In this document: piece by piece, positions 31,941-42,514 of the stretch | Position numbering within the stretch: the first letter of the stretch is position 1 | How the letters are laid out: the number at the start of each line of letters is the position of its first letter | From: Lumbricus rubellus | Taxonomy: Eukaryota; Annelida; Clitellata; Crassiclitellata; Lumbricidae | Assembly: GCA_945859605.1 (NCBI GenBank) | Contig: OX243819.1 | Coordinates: 1,822,861-1,886,860 of the forward strand | Length of the DNA: 64,000 nucleotides | Direction: 5' to 3' | Notes under the pieces: generated by a model | The model's input: only the letters and a program-made list of their open reading frames with translations | What the model was told of the DNA's origin: nothing | Databases searched by the model: none | Position numbers and translations under genes: made by a program

Positions 31941-34900
31941 GAAACGTTCTTTGGAGAAGAGTTGTACTACTGTCGTTCGTGTTGCTATGTCTGCTGATTC
32001 TCTACGCTGAATGGAGTAGGATTCAGAGAAGTAAGGATGCAACAACAGGTGACAACGAACACCGGCGTCTGTCGTTCGCCGGCAAACAGGTGGTCGAAAG
32101 TAGCAGACTTGGAACAGCAGGAGGAGGAGGAGGAGGTGGTGGTGGAAGAGGAGCAGATAATCGTGAGTCCCTCATCGGAGTCATAAAGTCTGTCAACTCG
32201 GAAGCAGCGGCCATCATGCAGCAACTCGTAGCACGAAAGGCTGGTTCACGCGACCCAGAGTTAATCGACGTCGTTCGTCGTATGATGAATCCTGCACCGA
32301 CCGAAGGACCGATCGTGTTGTCAGGTGAAGACGTATATGAAACAGCACAGTCGCCGGTAGTTGACGCTCTGCTCAACAAACAGGTAAGCTTATTTATACA
32401 TATAATTTGTTTGGCCATGTAGAATTTTTGGGTCGCCGCGGGGCCCCCCTGTTGCGCGGGGCCCTAGGCCCGTGCCTCGCGTGCCTAGGCCTTAAAACGG
32501 CTCTGAACATATATCTTTCTCTGTCTCTAGACTCTAGCTCTCTATGTCTCTCTCTCTCTTTCTCTCCAGTGTGTCTGTCTGTGTTGTTTTTTCATTACAC
32601 GTAGTATTGACAGACCATCTAAAATGAATTCCAATTCCACTTATTTATTATTTCAGCATTACGGATTGAGACATACACAATGACAGAGGAACCACTAAAT
32701 CTTCTTTGGAATTTCCTAGCTTTGTCTTTGCAACCACGGTTCATGACCTCGGTGTCCAACTTGACCAAGAACTCACTTTTGGTCCTTAACTTCACCGTCT
32801 TGCTCGAGACTGCTATTACCAGCTGCGCCAGCTTCGCACTGTCATCAGTTCTCTTACGTCTGCTGCTACTCTTACTCTAGTGCATTCCTTCGTTACATCT
32901 CGCATTGACTATTGCTCTTCTTTCTACACCGTGTCTCAATAAAAACTGTGCAAAATTGTTTCTGTCAGAACTTCGTCAAATTTCCACCAATTTCAATAAC
33001 ATTTGGTAGGTAGATGGCAAAATGGCTTAAATTTTATGCTCTATATAAATTTTTCACCACACCTGACTCATATAACCGCACTACCTTGTTAAACACAGGT
33101 GTATAAATTTTTCATATAACGCTTGAAATTTATTACTTGCAACAAACTTTCTGACGCTTGAATTAGCCGCAGTAAAGAAAAATAATTTATGGTATAGTTA
33201 TTTAATTGTTATGACAGATCTGCTTAAAAGCATTAGAATTTGTGCTCGAAATGTGCCGCGCATACACGGACACAAGCGCTTAGACGGTGATGCTACTGGT
33301 CAATAGCATCATCAACGATCGACTGGTCAAAGCGCGCCCATTCGTCGATTAGGCGCGTTTTGAGTTGGTCGACGTTGGCTATTCTGGAGCGATGAACCTT
33401 CCCTGCAGCAGACTCTAAGTGCTATAATAGTCGACTGTGTTAAGATCCGGAGAAATCGGTGGCCACAGCGTTGGAGCTATGAAGTCGGGCGTCTCTCGCT
33501 CCAGGAAAGAGACGGTGTCACGCGCTCGATGCGCCGGGGCGCCATCCTGTTGAAAGACAATAAACTCGCCCTGGGATATCCTGCGTACGTCTGACGGTAT
33601 CTTCTGGGCAAGAAGGTTGTCGCGACAGTATAGGCCTATGCTCCATTCACTTTGCTCGATATGCAATGGATTTCAGTGCAGCCAAGCTTCAAGATGCCGT
33701 TATATGAAAAATCGGCACATCTGTGTTTAGCAAGGTAGTGCGGTGATATGAGTCAGGTGATGGGGAAAATTTATACATAGCATACAATTTCAGCCATTTT
33801 GCCATCTACCTGCCAAATGTTATTGAAATTGGTGGAATATTGATGAAGTTCTGACAGAAACAATTTTGCACAGCTTTTATTGAGACACGGTGTACATTGG
33901 CCTCCTATCCAGCAAATTGACTTGTCTTGACCGGGTGGCATATAGGCATTCCGTACCCGATTTCGTAGCATTGCAAGCAATAACGCTTTTTCATTGGCCG
34001 GTTCCAGATTATGAATATTCATAACCAATGACGTGTTTAGTGCCTTCTCGTGCGCTGTTGTTGCTGCTGTTGTTGGCATACGTGGAAAATGGCCGATTGC
34101 GGTGCGCATAAAGTTATAAGGAGTTTCCATTCGATAGTGAAGTAGGCCTAATCTAAGAGTGAAGGTAGACTTAAATTAGTGTTCCACACATTTCCAATTG
34201 TAACTTTAAAAGCTCTAGGTTTATTCAGTTTTCGTGAACTGTCTCATTTTCCATGCCTACTGTTCGACAACCAGTAATATTTCGAGCTTAAGTAGGCCTA
34301 CAGCAGTTCATGTCAATCTCAGTTCTAGTGAAAATCATCCTAAATTTTAAACCTATGCGTAGTCCATGCGCAATTGCATATAGGCCTAGATACGTTTTAT
34401 TAAGATGTGTGACGGTTATCTTCATTCAAATTATTAAAATTTGATTATTTTGAATCACGATTCAGAACCATTTGCATCCACGTTCACAGACCTTCTAATT
34501 CCACGATCTGACTTCCTGACAGGAATAGATTTGTAGAAATACTTCTGTACAGTAAAAAAAACTAGCAAAAAGGTCATTGTCCTCCGATTGGAAGTGATTT
34601 ACCATGGAAGATAGGAAAGGAAAGAAGGGGTTGTGGCGTAATGCAGTTATAAAAATTCCCTTAAAACAGTCCTGTAAGAGTGAACGTTACTGCTGAATTA
34701 TGAATAGCCTAAGTAGGCCTGCCAATAAAAGCATTAATATGAATGCAAGTAGCCTTATGGCTTTACAAAATAGAAAGGCATTTGCTAAGAACATCAGTGT
34801 TACTCTGTTAGAAGACTGTTATCATTGCTCATCAATAAATAATATTCTCTTTATTCAACAATCTGGTTGACAGACCGCAACCTTTAGTCTAATGACAACT

Positions 34901-37900
34901 TGTCACCATTCAGACATAGCGAAGTCCCAACATTTACAGCTTGACCTACCTGCCAATTGCTTACATTTTAAATACAATTATTAAACTAAAATCGGGTGTT
35001 TAAAATTTTGGGTGAGGCAGTATAATAATAATTTTCGTCTATTCAACAATCCGCTTGAAAGACCGCAATCGGTTACAGTGTACAATTAACTCAGATTACA
35101 GAATACATAAATCTTAACTGACGCAAAGGCTGCGAGTTATTAAACATTATACCCTAAGTTTATTGGTATTGCCAACGCAAGCCGCAAAGTCTGTAAACAA
35201 AACGTGCTTAATGATGTCACTGGTTATGAATATTCATAATATGGGATCGGCCAATGAGAAGGCGCTTAAGCCTGACAATGCTACGAAATCGGGTACGGAA
35301 TGCCTATATGCGACCGGGTGTTGCACTCTGCTGCGCGCCTAATTGGAAAAATCCCTAAATATGGTCATGTTTCAAACTACATGCTCGAGGTACTTCACTG
35401 GCTCCCTCTTCGCCAGCGTATTGAGTAGACCTGAGAGTCGCCGCCGTTAAGTCGACTAAGTCGACTTGATATAGGTCAAGTCAAGTCAAGTCATATTTAA
35501 TCCAAGTCGCCGCCAATTTTTTCTCTCCAAACCGCCGCCATAATATTCCTGCATAGTCGACTCGATCACTCAAAATTATTCTGAGGCCTACTTACTTATT
35601 TGATTTATAAGACGCCTGATGGCCGATGCCTATAAACAAGAAACTAGCGGAAATTCGGGTAATTTCCAATGTTTCATAGTTTCTTAAAGTGATGGACTGT
35701 GATATAGACGCGTTTGAAAGTTTGTAGTACATTGAATCGAGAACGAGTTTATCTGTTTTGGGTATATTAACTGTAATTATGCAGAAAATAGTACCGCAGC
35801 GTAAGCCAGCGTCAGGGTCCTCCTGTTTTGTGCAACTCTAGGCTATACAGTTTCTAGCTAGAGCCCAGCGCCTTCAGTGTTATAGATTGACTCACTTATT
35901 TCTGGTATGACCGAATGTAGGTCAGCAATTTGATATCGTTTTACAAACTGGTGGACATTTTTTCATTTGATTTGATTCAACTTGATGTGTGTGGTTTGTG
36001 TAATACAGGGTCACCAGGTCCGCACTAGGCCTACTTGGTATGGGACAGTTACTAATATAGGGCGGGGTGAAACTGAAAATACATCAGAAAATAAGGTCAC
36101 AGCTTCAAAAAATAATGTTAGGTCTATATAGGCATGCAGTTCCCAGCTGCCAATGCACTTATTAAATGAAACTAGACAGAAGTCGTGACTCCAAGTCACG
36201 AAAGTTGGGAGTCAAGTCAAGTCACGAAGGTGGAGTCAAGTCACTTTCAAGTCATGTAGTTCTCCGAGTCAAGTCATAATTCCAAAGTGAAGTGACTCTC
36301 AGGTCTAGTATTGAGTTCAGGGTAGCTGCATTGGTTTGGCGATGTTGTCAGGGAATCGCCCCAATCCGTGATCTATGCAGCCTTACATTGGGTATCCAAG
36401 GACGTCGTCAGCTACGCTCTGCTGATAAGGGAGTCCTCTTGGTTCCTTTTGCTCGTACTGCTACCATGAAGAATCGAGCCTTTTCTGTGGTTGGTCCGGT
36501 GGTCTGGAATGGCATTCCTTTTGAGCTACGCTTACACCCTGGGACTCTACCAGGATCGTTCCTTACTAAACTTTAAACTGTTCTTTTTAGGCGCGCTGGA
36601 GTCGGGAGCGCCTCTGAGTAGTTTCTTTTACTTGAAGGAGCGCTATATAAATGTCCGAATGAATGAATGATCGATGGCTTCTCCCAATCACTCCCAAAGA
36701 TTTTGCTGGATAGATTCAGCATAGCGGTACCAGTGGCCAAGAATGGCACTGAGCTGTTTGTAGGTAGAGGCAAGAAGTCGTGAGTTAAAAATTGTGTTTG
36801 GTCTGATTGTATATTCAGAGAAATGGCTTTTTCATCGATTGTGGAGCGTATGATGGCGAGACATCTTCGAACAGCTTGCCCTTCGAGCATCGCAGAGGGT
36901 GGACGGGAATTCTCATCGAGGTCAATCCGTATTACTACGTGCAAATGCTCGGCAGAAACCGCAAAGCGTGGACTCTCAACGCCTGTCTAAGTCCATACGA
37001 CTATGCAACACAAGTAAGAAACCAAAGAGCCTTTTTCTCGACTTTTATGTATGTATTTCGACATTAATATTATATAGGCTAGGCCTATGTGTCTGAATTC
37101 TGTGTATATGTCTTGATTTTCATGCATATTGTCGATTTGTATGCATGGGCGTCCGCAGGAATTTTTCTAGGGGGGGCGCAAACTTTTAAATAATTGTCAT
37201 CTGGTCACCTGGTGCCGTCAGCTCTTGGAGCTCTGGCGACAACCATGATCTATCCTCTCCAGTGTTTCCTCTCTCTTGTTGCTTCTCTAAGCATCTCCAA
37301 GCTCATAACAGACTTCTCGTGTATTTCATCCATCCATTTCTTCCTTGGTCTTCCTCGTCTTTTTCTTCCCTCTCCGCATGCCATCATCAATTCTTTTTCC
37401 AAACCGTTTGATCTCATCACGTGGCCGAAGTAGCTTAGTTTCCTCTTAGTTGCTGTTTGCTGCAGTGTCTCATCCTTCTTGATTCCCAGCTCCCCGCGCA
37501 CCGACTCGTTAGTTCTCCTTTCCGTCCATGAGATCCTCAGCATCTTTCTCCAAATCCACATCTCGCACGCGTTGATTTTCTTTTCCATAACCCGTGTCTT
37601 CGTCCATGTTTCACATCCATAAAGGACCACTGGAAAGATCAGTGCTCTTACCAGTCTTTTCTTTGTTTCCCTACTCACATGTTTATCCTTCCATATCCTT
37701 CCCAGACCGTTCATTGCCGTTTTCCCCAGTGTTACCCTCCGCCTTATTTCCACATCACTTCTTCCCTCCTTCTTTATCATAGCTCCCAGGAATGTAAAGC
37801 TCGATACTACCTCTATCGTTTCCCCGTCCACCTCAAAATAATTGTCACATGGTCTAAATTTAATGGGTGACAGTTTGAATTTCCATATTACCACGAGAGA

Positions 37901-38683
37901 ATCATATAGCCTACCTATACGTTATGCGCCCAAAGAAAGATGTATATGTTCAACTTGTAGAACGAATCGATAATCACATTGAGAATGGCGTTGTAACAAT
38001 CACAATCAAAAAATCTAAATTTTATGTGCATCTATGCGAAAAATGCAAGAGGGCGCACTTGCGCCCCCTTGCGCCCCACTGCGGACGCCCATGTTTGTAT
38101 GTATGCGTCTCAACTTTTATATATCTATCTATGCAATTTATATAGCGCCCCTTCAAGAAATCTACTCAGAGGCGCAAATTTTATGTGCATCTATGCGAAA
38201 AATGCAAGAGGGCGCACTTGCGCCCCCTTGCGCCCCACTGCGGACGCCCATGTTTGTATGTATGCGTCTCAACTTATATATATATACATGTATATCATGT
38301 ATATATCGACTCTTATTTTAATGCATAGATAATGTCGTCTTGAGCTGGTATATTAAAGGATGAAATACTCGGTGTTTTATAAAGGCATCTCGAGGGGAAA
38401 GTTTCCTTCGGATATGACTTTTATTGAGAAAAGTTTGACAAAATGATTATTGTTTTTAGTTGCTGTTTACATTGCTGTATTACATCAACTTTTATACAAT
38501 GCCGTGATATTCTTTAGTATTATATATGATTAAAACATTTTTATTCACTATTATAATATTGTATTGTATTGTTTATAATATTTATAAAGAGCCTTTTACA
38601 GTGCTAGCTATTCAGAGGCGCTCTTAGCGTGACAGCCTCGAGGAAATAAGAAAGATTTCAAGCAGCGAAGTGCTGAAGATGAC

Positions 38684-38734
<51 letters not shown>

Positions 38735-39186
38735 CGTCCGTCCGTCTGTCTGTCTGTCTGTCTCTCTCTACACATGTGTATGCGTGTATGTGTGTATGTG
38801 TTCAGCTGCAGTTCCAAACCCACTTCCATGGTCAACTGGGTCGAGTGAAGCTGACCGACGACGGCCTTAAGAATCTGTCGTCGTCATCCGGTGATTTGAA
38901 CGGGAAGAAGTTGGAGGTCGTTCCGTGTTTTCCGCTCGAGACGATCCTTCTCGCTCTCAACCGGACCCACGTCGACTATTTCAGCCTCGACGTCGAAGGT
39001 GTGGAACTGGAGGTCCTCAAGACCATTCCATTCGACCGAATCGACATTCACGTTCTGACGGTCGAGTATGCACATGGAAGAAGCGGGAAGGAGGCGTACA
39101 AGAGCTTCATGGAAAGCAAAGGATTCCAGACTCTGAAGGAGGTTACGGGACCCCATGCGATCGACTACCTCTTCATCAAACAATGA
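31941..39186 (+). CDS. FkbM-domain methyltransferase-like type II membrane protein (Star-like), three exons
   Basis: Exon a, about 31941-32383 (donor CAG|GTAAGC, phase 0); exon b, 36819-37013 (acceptor TATTCAG, donor CAA|GTAAGA, phase 0); exon c, 38806-39186 (acceptor TGTTCAG, stop TGA). Exon a starts with a basic-flanked hydrophobic segment (VLLSFVLLCLLILY), a signal anchor suggesting a Golgi/ER lumenal protein, then a Gly run and DPELIDVVRRMM. Exon b carries the SAM-binding start of the FkbM fold (FFIDCGAYDGET, RRGWTGILIEVNP, NACLSP). Exon c has LNRTHVDYFSLDVEGVELEV and a C-terminal DYLFIK. This layout is typical of invertebrate FkbM/Star-like proteins. The ATG exon is missing; without it about 343 residues are encoded. 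No frame damage. Confidence 0.85.
32927..33892 (-). mobile_element. mariner-type element, internally deleted
   Basis: Inverted repeats of roughly 200 bp starting CACCGTGTCTCAATAAAA, flanked by TA (32925-32926, 33893-33894). A minus-strand frame at 33415-33666 encodes part of a transposase: FQQDGAPAHRARD and WPPISPDLNTVDY, the second and third parts of the IS630/Tc1/mariner catalytic core. The N-terminal DNA-binding region is gone, and the frame is cut short at the end. Non-autonomous relic. Confidence 0.9.
33938..35311. mobile_element. 1374-bp DNA element with 9-bp TSD, superfamily unknown
   Basis: The inverted ends are perfect for 36 bp, starting GCATATAGGCATTCCGTACC, and related for about 100 bp. 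Exact 9-bp duplication GACCGGGTG at 33929-33937 and 35312-35320. No transposase frame seen. The TSD length suits Mutator-like or Merlin elements, but the ends do not decide it. Confidence 0.85.
35426..36307. mobile_element. hAT-like element, 882 bp, AAGTC-rich subterminal repeats
   Basis: Ends TAGACCTGAGAGTC inverted; exact 8-bp duplication GTATTGAG at 35418-35425 and 36308-36315. Both subterminal regions carry many AGTCAAGTCA words (35455-35510, 36180-36290), the type of repeat that hAT transposases bind. Non-coding interior. Confidence 0.9.
37144..38093. mobile_element. hAT-like element in intron 2, carrying an RTE fragment
   Basis: Inverted ends CATGGGCGTCCGCAG; exact 8-bp duplication TTTGTATG at 37136-37143 and 38094-38101. 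The middle holds the minus-strand RT fragment 37250-37894, so either a retroelement landed in it or it captured one. Confidence 0.85.
37250..37894 (-). pseudogene. RTE-type reverse transcriptase C-terminal fragment
   Basis: 214 codons open. Recognisable blocks: SFTFLGAMIKKEG, ALIFPVVLYGCETWT, CEMWIWRKMLRISW, RKLSYFGHVMRSNGLEKE, GRKRRGRPRKKWMDEI. This is the thumb and C-terminal end typical of RTE-like endonuclease-reverse transcriptases. It lacks the palm with its YxDD box and the endonuclease. Orientation is opposite to the host gene. Confidence 0.8.
38017..38275. repeat. Identical 100-bp direct repeats around a SINE/LINE tail
   Basis: 38017-38116 and 38176-38275 are identical (AAATTTTATGTGCATCTATG to ATGCGTCTCAACTT) and include the right end of the hAT element above. 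The 59 bp between them contain TTATATAGCGCCCCTTCAAG and CTACTCAGAGGCGC, the minus-orientation LINE/SINE tail. Confidence 0.85.
38276..38689. other. Intron 2 remainder
   Basis: AT-rich, with a minus-orientation LINE/SINE tail at 38580-38625 (TTTATAAAGAGCC, TCAGAGGCGCTC). Nothing else recognised. Confidence 0.45.
38690..38805. repeat. TC/TCTG/TG microsatellite acting as polypyrimidine tract of exon c
   Basis: A (TC)n run, then TCCG/TCTG tetranucleotides, then TGTATG repeats lead directly to the TTCAG acceptor at 38801-38805. A second AG (CTGCAG, exon from 38812) lies 6 bp on and would keep the frame while skipping Leu-Gln. Confidence 0.8.
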
Positions 39187-39832
39187 TGATGCGGTCTCAT
39201 AGGTCGAGTTGGCATCAGGTCTTTTGGGTATGGACAGAAAGGTAGATGGACGGATGTGTTGAAGGAAGAGACTCTGCCTGGAAGCGACGGTTGGTTCTTG
39301 TTCACTCCAAATGGCCTGACTTGGTGTGTCGACTGACTTTCCTATGGGATGTCTGTTCGTCTTTGTTCTATTAATTAACTGTTTGAATTAATTGCACAAT
39401 GTTAGTTCGGCCTATGCATTATTTCTATTTAAGCGTTTTTTTCACGACGAGGTTGATATGTTCAATGTTAATTTATTTTTCAGTATCGGCTTTAGTTTTG
39501 TTTTAACTTTTCAGTTTAGTTTTAGTTTAAGTTTTCAAATCTTTTCAGTTTGCATTTTAGTTTTCAAAACTTTTCAGTTTTAATTAAGTTGTTGTAAAAT
39601 TAAACAGAAGGAATTGAATATTTTTTATTGATGACATTCATTTTTAGTAGCAAGAGCAATAGATTTAGCTAAATTCATGTTTTCATGTACCTGGTAATTG
39701 AGCTGCAGTTTGAAGCACTCCACTGTTTAGTTTCAAAAAATATACTCAGCGGTCTAAAGTAGGCTAACTACACTTGTCCGATTTAATTTCAGAGCACTGA
39801 AGCCTCACAAACTGAAAAGTTTTCAACATTTG
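39187..39832 (+). other. 3' UTR and downstream of the FkbM-type gene
   Basis: No further gene. Contains repeated TTTTCAGTTTTAGTTT words (39480-39580). An ATTAAA at 39599-39604 is a possible poly(A) signal; no AATAAA was found in the first 450 bp. Confidence 0.4.
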
Positions 39833-39840
39833 CCTACAAT

Positions 39841-41264
39841 CAGGCCCGGTGTAAAGGTTTCAAATTACCCCCTCCTAAACATTACCCCCCCCCCGCAAAC
39901 TGTAATTTGCATCAATCATCGTATTAATAGCACTAAAATATCAGAAGAATTATCCCGCTTCTTGTTTGGGTCTGAAGATTTTTATCCGTCATCCCACCTC
40001 GTGGTTTGTTATCAATATTTTCATCTGTAACTAAAATACTAAATCGCCGCTGATAATTTTTATTACATGGAGAAATGGCTTCGAGGCTATTATTTTTCCC
40101 GATTAAAATATTGATAACAAACCACGAAGTGGGGTGACGGATGAAAATCTTCAGACCAAAACAAGAAGTGGGATGATTTTTCTGATTTTTTAGTGCAATA
40201 AAAGCGATGATTGATGCAAATCTAGTTTCCGGGGGGTAATCTGAAACCGGTTTCAAGTTACCGGGGGGTAATGTTTAGGAGGGGGTAATTTGAAACCTTT
40301 ACACCGGCCCTATATAGGGCTTGCGGGCCCAAGGCAGCATCGGTCCTCAAGCAGAAATTTACGAAGTTGATTTCCTCTCTCAACACTTGGTGGGGGAGAG
40401 TCACCTAAGATGGGACACTTCACAAGAGTAGCAATTTTCCAAAAAGCGATATTATTGTGATTAAAACGAATTAGGGGCCTATTAATATGTCCCAACTTAA
40501 GCAACTATATCCATAAGATAACATAAAAAAATCCATGATGTCAGATTGAGAAAATTTAATAATGTTAAATAGCATCAGCGAACATGAAAAATTTCAGTCA
40601 TAAAGCAAATCAAGACAGCAGCACCGTAAGTATTAGGCCTAATACGTTTAACAGCTGGTATAGCCTACAATGTAGATATAGTATAGTCCATATACATGAT
40701 ATGTTATTCGCACCTCTTGATAGTGACTTCCTCTGTATACATGTATAGCGGTAGCACAGGTGTGTCCCATCTTATAAGAAGCGTACCATTTTAGGTGGCT
40801 TTCCATACTACCTTTTGTAGGTCTGTGCCTATCTACATGTAAGTAATGCAAAATCATCAGTGCCAGCACTTAGGGGCAATTGAGAGAGGCCCCGCCCTAA
40901 ATATTGAGATTTTTACCAACTAAGGCCTACGTTCTGGTTTTTGACAAATCTCTTTGCGCCAGAGCAATAATGATATCAATTATTCACGAAGTAAATTTAC
41001 ATTATTTTAGACACCTCTCTGAAAATACCCATGTTCTAAATTTCCTGCTTTGCATTTTCTAAGCACTCGCTAAAATGCCACCACTGCCATTACATTGTGT
41101 TTCCCTCTCCAGCAAAAATTTTCATTTAAAAGTAAAGCATTCGGCATCTCGTATTCTGAATAATAGATAGCAGAGCGCAACACCCTGGTCAAGACAAGTC
41201 AATTTGCTGGAAGCGCGGGGCCCAAGGCGGCTGCCTCGCTCTCCTTGCCCTAAGGCCGGGCCTG
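39841..41264. mobile_element. hAT-like element interrupted by a Ginger1-like palindrome
   Basis: Ends CAGGCCCGG.. and inverted CAGGCCCGGCCTTAGGGC; exact 8-bp duplication CCTACAAT at 39833-39840 and 41265-41272. The left end is split after nine bases by the palindrome at 39850-40303 and resumes with CCCTATATAGGGC. Near the right end, 41168-41212 (minus) carries a scrap of the local LINE (LLSSKLTCLD-type code). Confidence 0.85.
39850..40303. mobile_element. Ginger1-like palindromic element, copy 5
   Basis: 454 bp, the same length as the copy at 16782. Ends TGTAAAGGTTTCAAATTACC; CCGG at 39846-39849 and 40304-40307. It is a near-complete hairpin and has landed in the terminal repeat of a hAT element, which shows the CCGG duplication clearly. 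Confidence 0.88.
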
Positions 41265-42179
41265 CCTACAATGCTGGCGCAGAAACTTAAATCAAGCTTA
41301 CTAATTCTGTTCCTAATGTACTGCTAAATTCTGTGTATAGGGCCAGTGATGGGGAAAATACTTCTTACAAGTATTTCGAGTATAAGTAGGCCTATAAATA
41401 CGTGATCACAAAAGTATTTAAAATACAGGTAAATCACTTAACGACAAAAGTAGGCTACAAATATAAAATACTTGGAAAAGTATTTTAAATACTAAATACA
41501 AATACTCTGTGCAAAACTATAATGACAAAATTAATCAGAGTCATAATGAATTGCGCCTAAAATTCTTAACATAGCATTTTTGAAGACCAACAGACATTTC
41601 ATCAGTTCAGCATTAGTCGAGAACAAGTCGGATTGACGAAAAGAATTCTTTCTAAATAGAAGTCGGATTCATGAAAGTAATTTCTATATCGAAGCTGGAT
41701 TGATGAACAATAATTTTAAATTAAATAAAAGTTATATTGATGAAAAACATTTGCTCACGAAATAGAAACGGGATTTATCAAACTAATTCTTGCCTAACCA
41801 GAAGCTGGATCGATGAAAAGAATTCTCGCCAAACTAGAAGTTGGATTGATTAAAAATAACAATGCTGCAGCGAGCGAATAATTTACGATACTAAAATACA
41901 CGTTTACCAAAATTTCTATGGCGCCATTACGCAGCCATGCCACTGCAAACGCTTTGACGACGACAAACACACATTCAAAGAGAAGCGATTGACGGACTCT
42001 ATATGAATATTTTCATCAATCCAGCTCCAACTAAGCATGAATATTTTCATAACACAGCTTCCATTTAAGTAAGTTTCTGCAAACATCCGTCAGTGAACGT
42101 GTAATTTTAAAACGGCGAGACGCTTGAATCCCGGAGTATATTATAACATCAGATGCTACCTTGAAATAATTTTGCAAGC
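41265..42179. other. Intergenic, modules
   Basis: No gene. 41600-41880 holds AGAAGTCGGATTCATGAAAG / AGAAGCTGGATCGATGAAAA modules; 41340-41510 has AAGTATTT repeats; 41950-42000 resembles 30890-30945. Confidence 0.5.
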
Positions 42180-42514
42180 TAAAAGGGAAGGGAGATTATT
42201 TATATTTCTCTACTATCGCAAAATGCATTAAAGTCACAATGCCATAAAAAAAGTAAATCATCAGAAATTTAATCATAGCAGTGCACACCAATAAGAAGAT
42301 TCAATTATCATTATTTTACCATATGATACAAATTATCTAGTCTTTATAAGTGGAGCACTGTAACACCTTTGAACAAAATAATGCAAATGTTTGATGCAAA
42401 ACAATTTTGCAGTTCAAATGTTACCCAGCATACATGTCAGTAGGCATCTTAGGTCAAACATAAAATTTACCATTTACATTTCATAGACAGTTCTTGTCAA
42501 TCTTTAATATTCAA
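42180..42514 (-). other. 3' flank of zinc-finger gene C
   Basis: Conserved with the 3' flanks of A, B and E (GCATTAAAGTCACAATGC, ACAATTTTGCAGTTCAAATG, TTACCCAGCATACATGTCAG). Likely 3' UTR. Confidence 0.55.

Larger units (their letters stand above)
32700..36675 (+). mobile_element. LINE fragment split into four pieces in intron 1
   Basis: A CR1/L2-type RT C-terminal region in pieces 32700-32926, 33893-33937, 35312-35425 and 36308-36675. The pieces read in order: HDLGVQLDQEL, SRIDYCSSFY; IGLLSSKLTCLDRV; LHSAARLIGKIPKYG, LHWLPLRQRIE; FRVAALVWRCCQGIAPI, DRAFSVV-like RAFSVVGPVVWNG. It ends with GGAGCGCTATATAAATG and GAATGAATGA. Some frame damage in the first piece. The three interruptions are separate DNA transposons with their own target duplications. 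Confidence 0.85.

Noticed and set aside
33771..34130. 119-codon minus frame
   Set aside because: Crosses the boundary between the mariner relic and the 1374-bp element, so cannot be an ancient gene; no domain.
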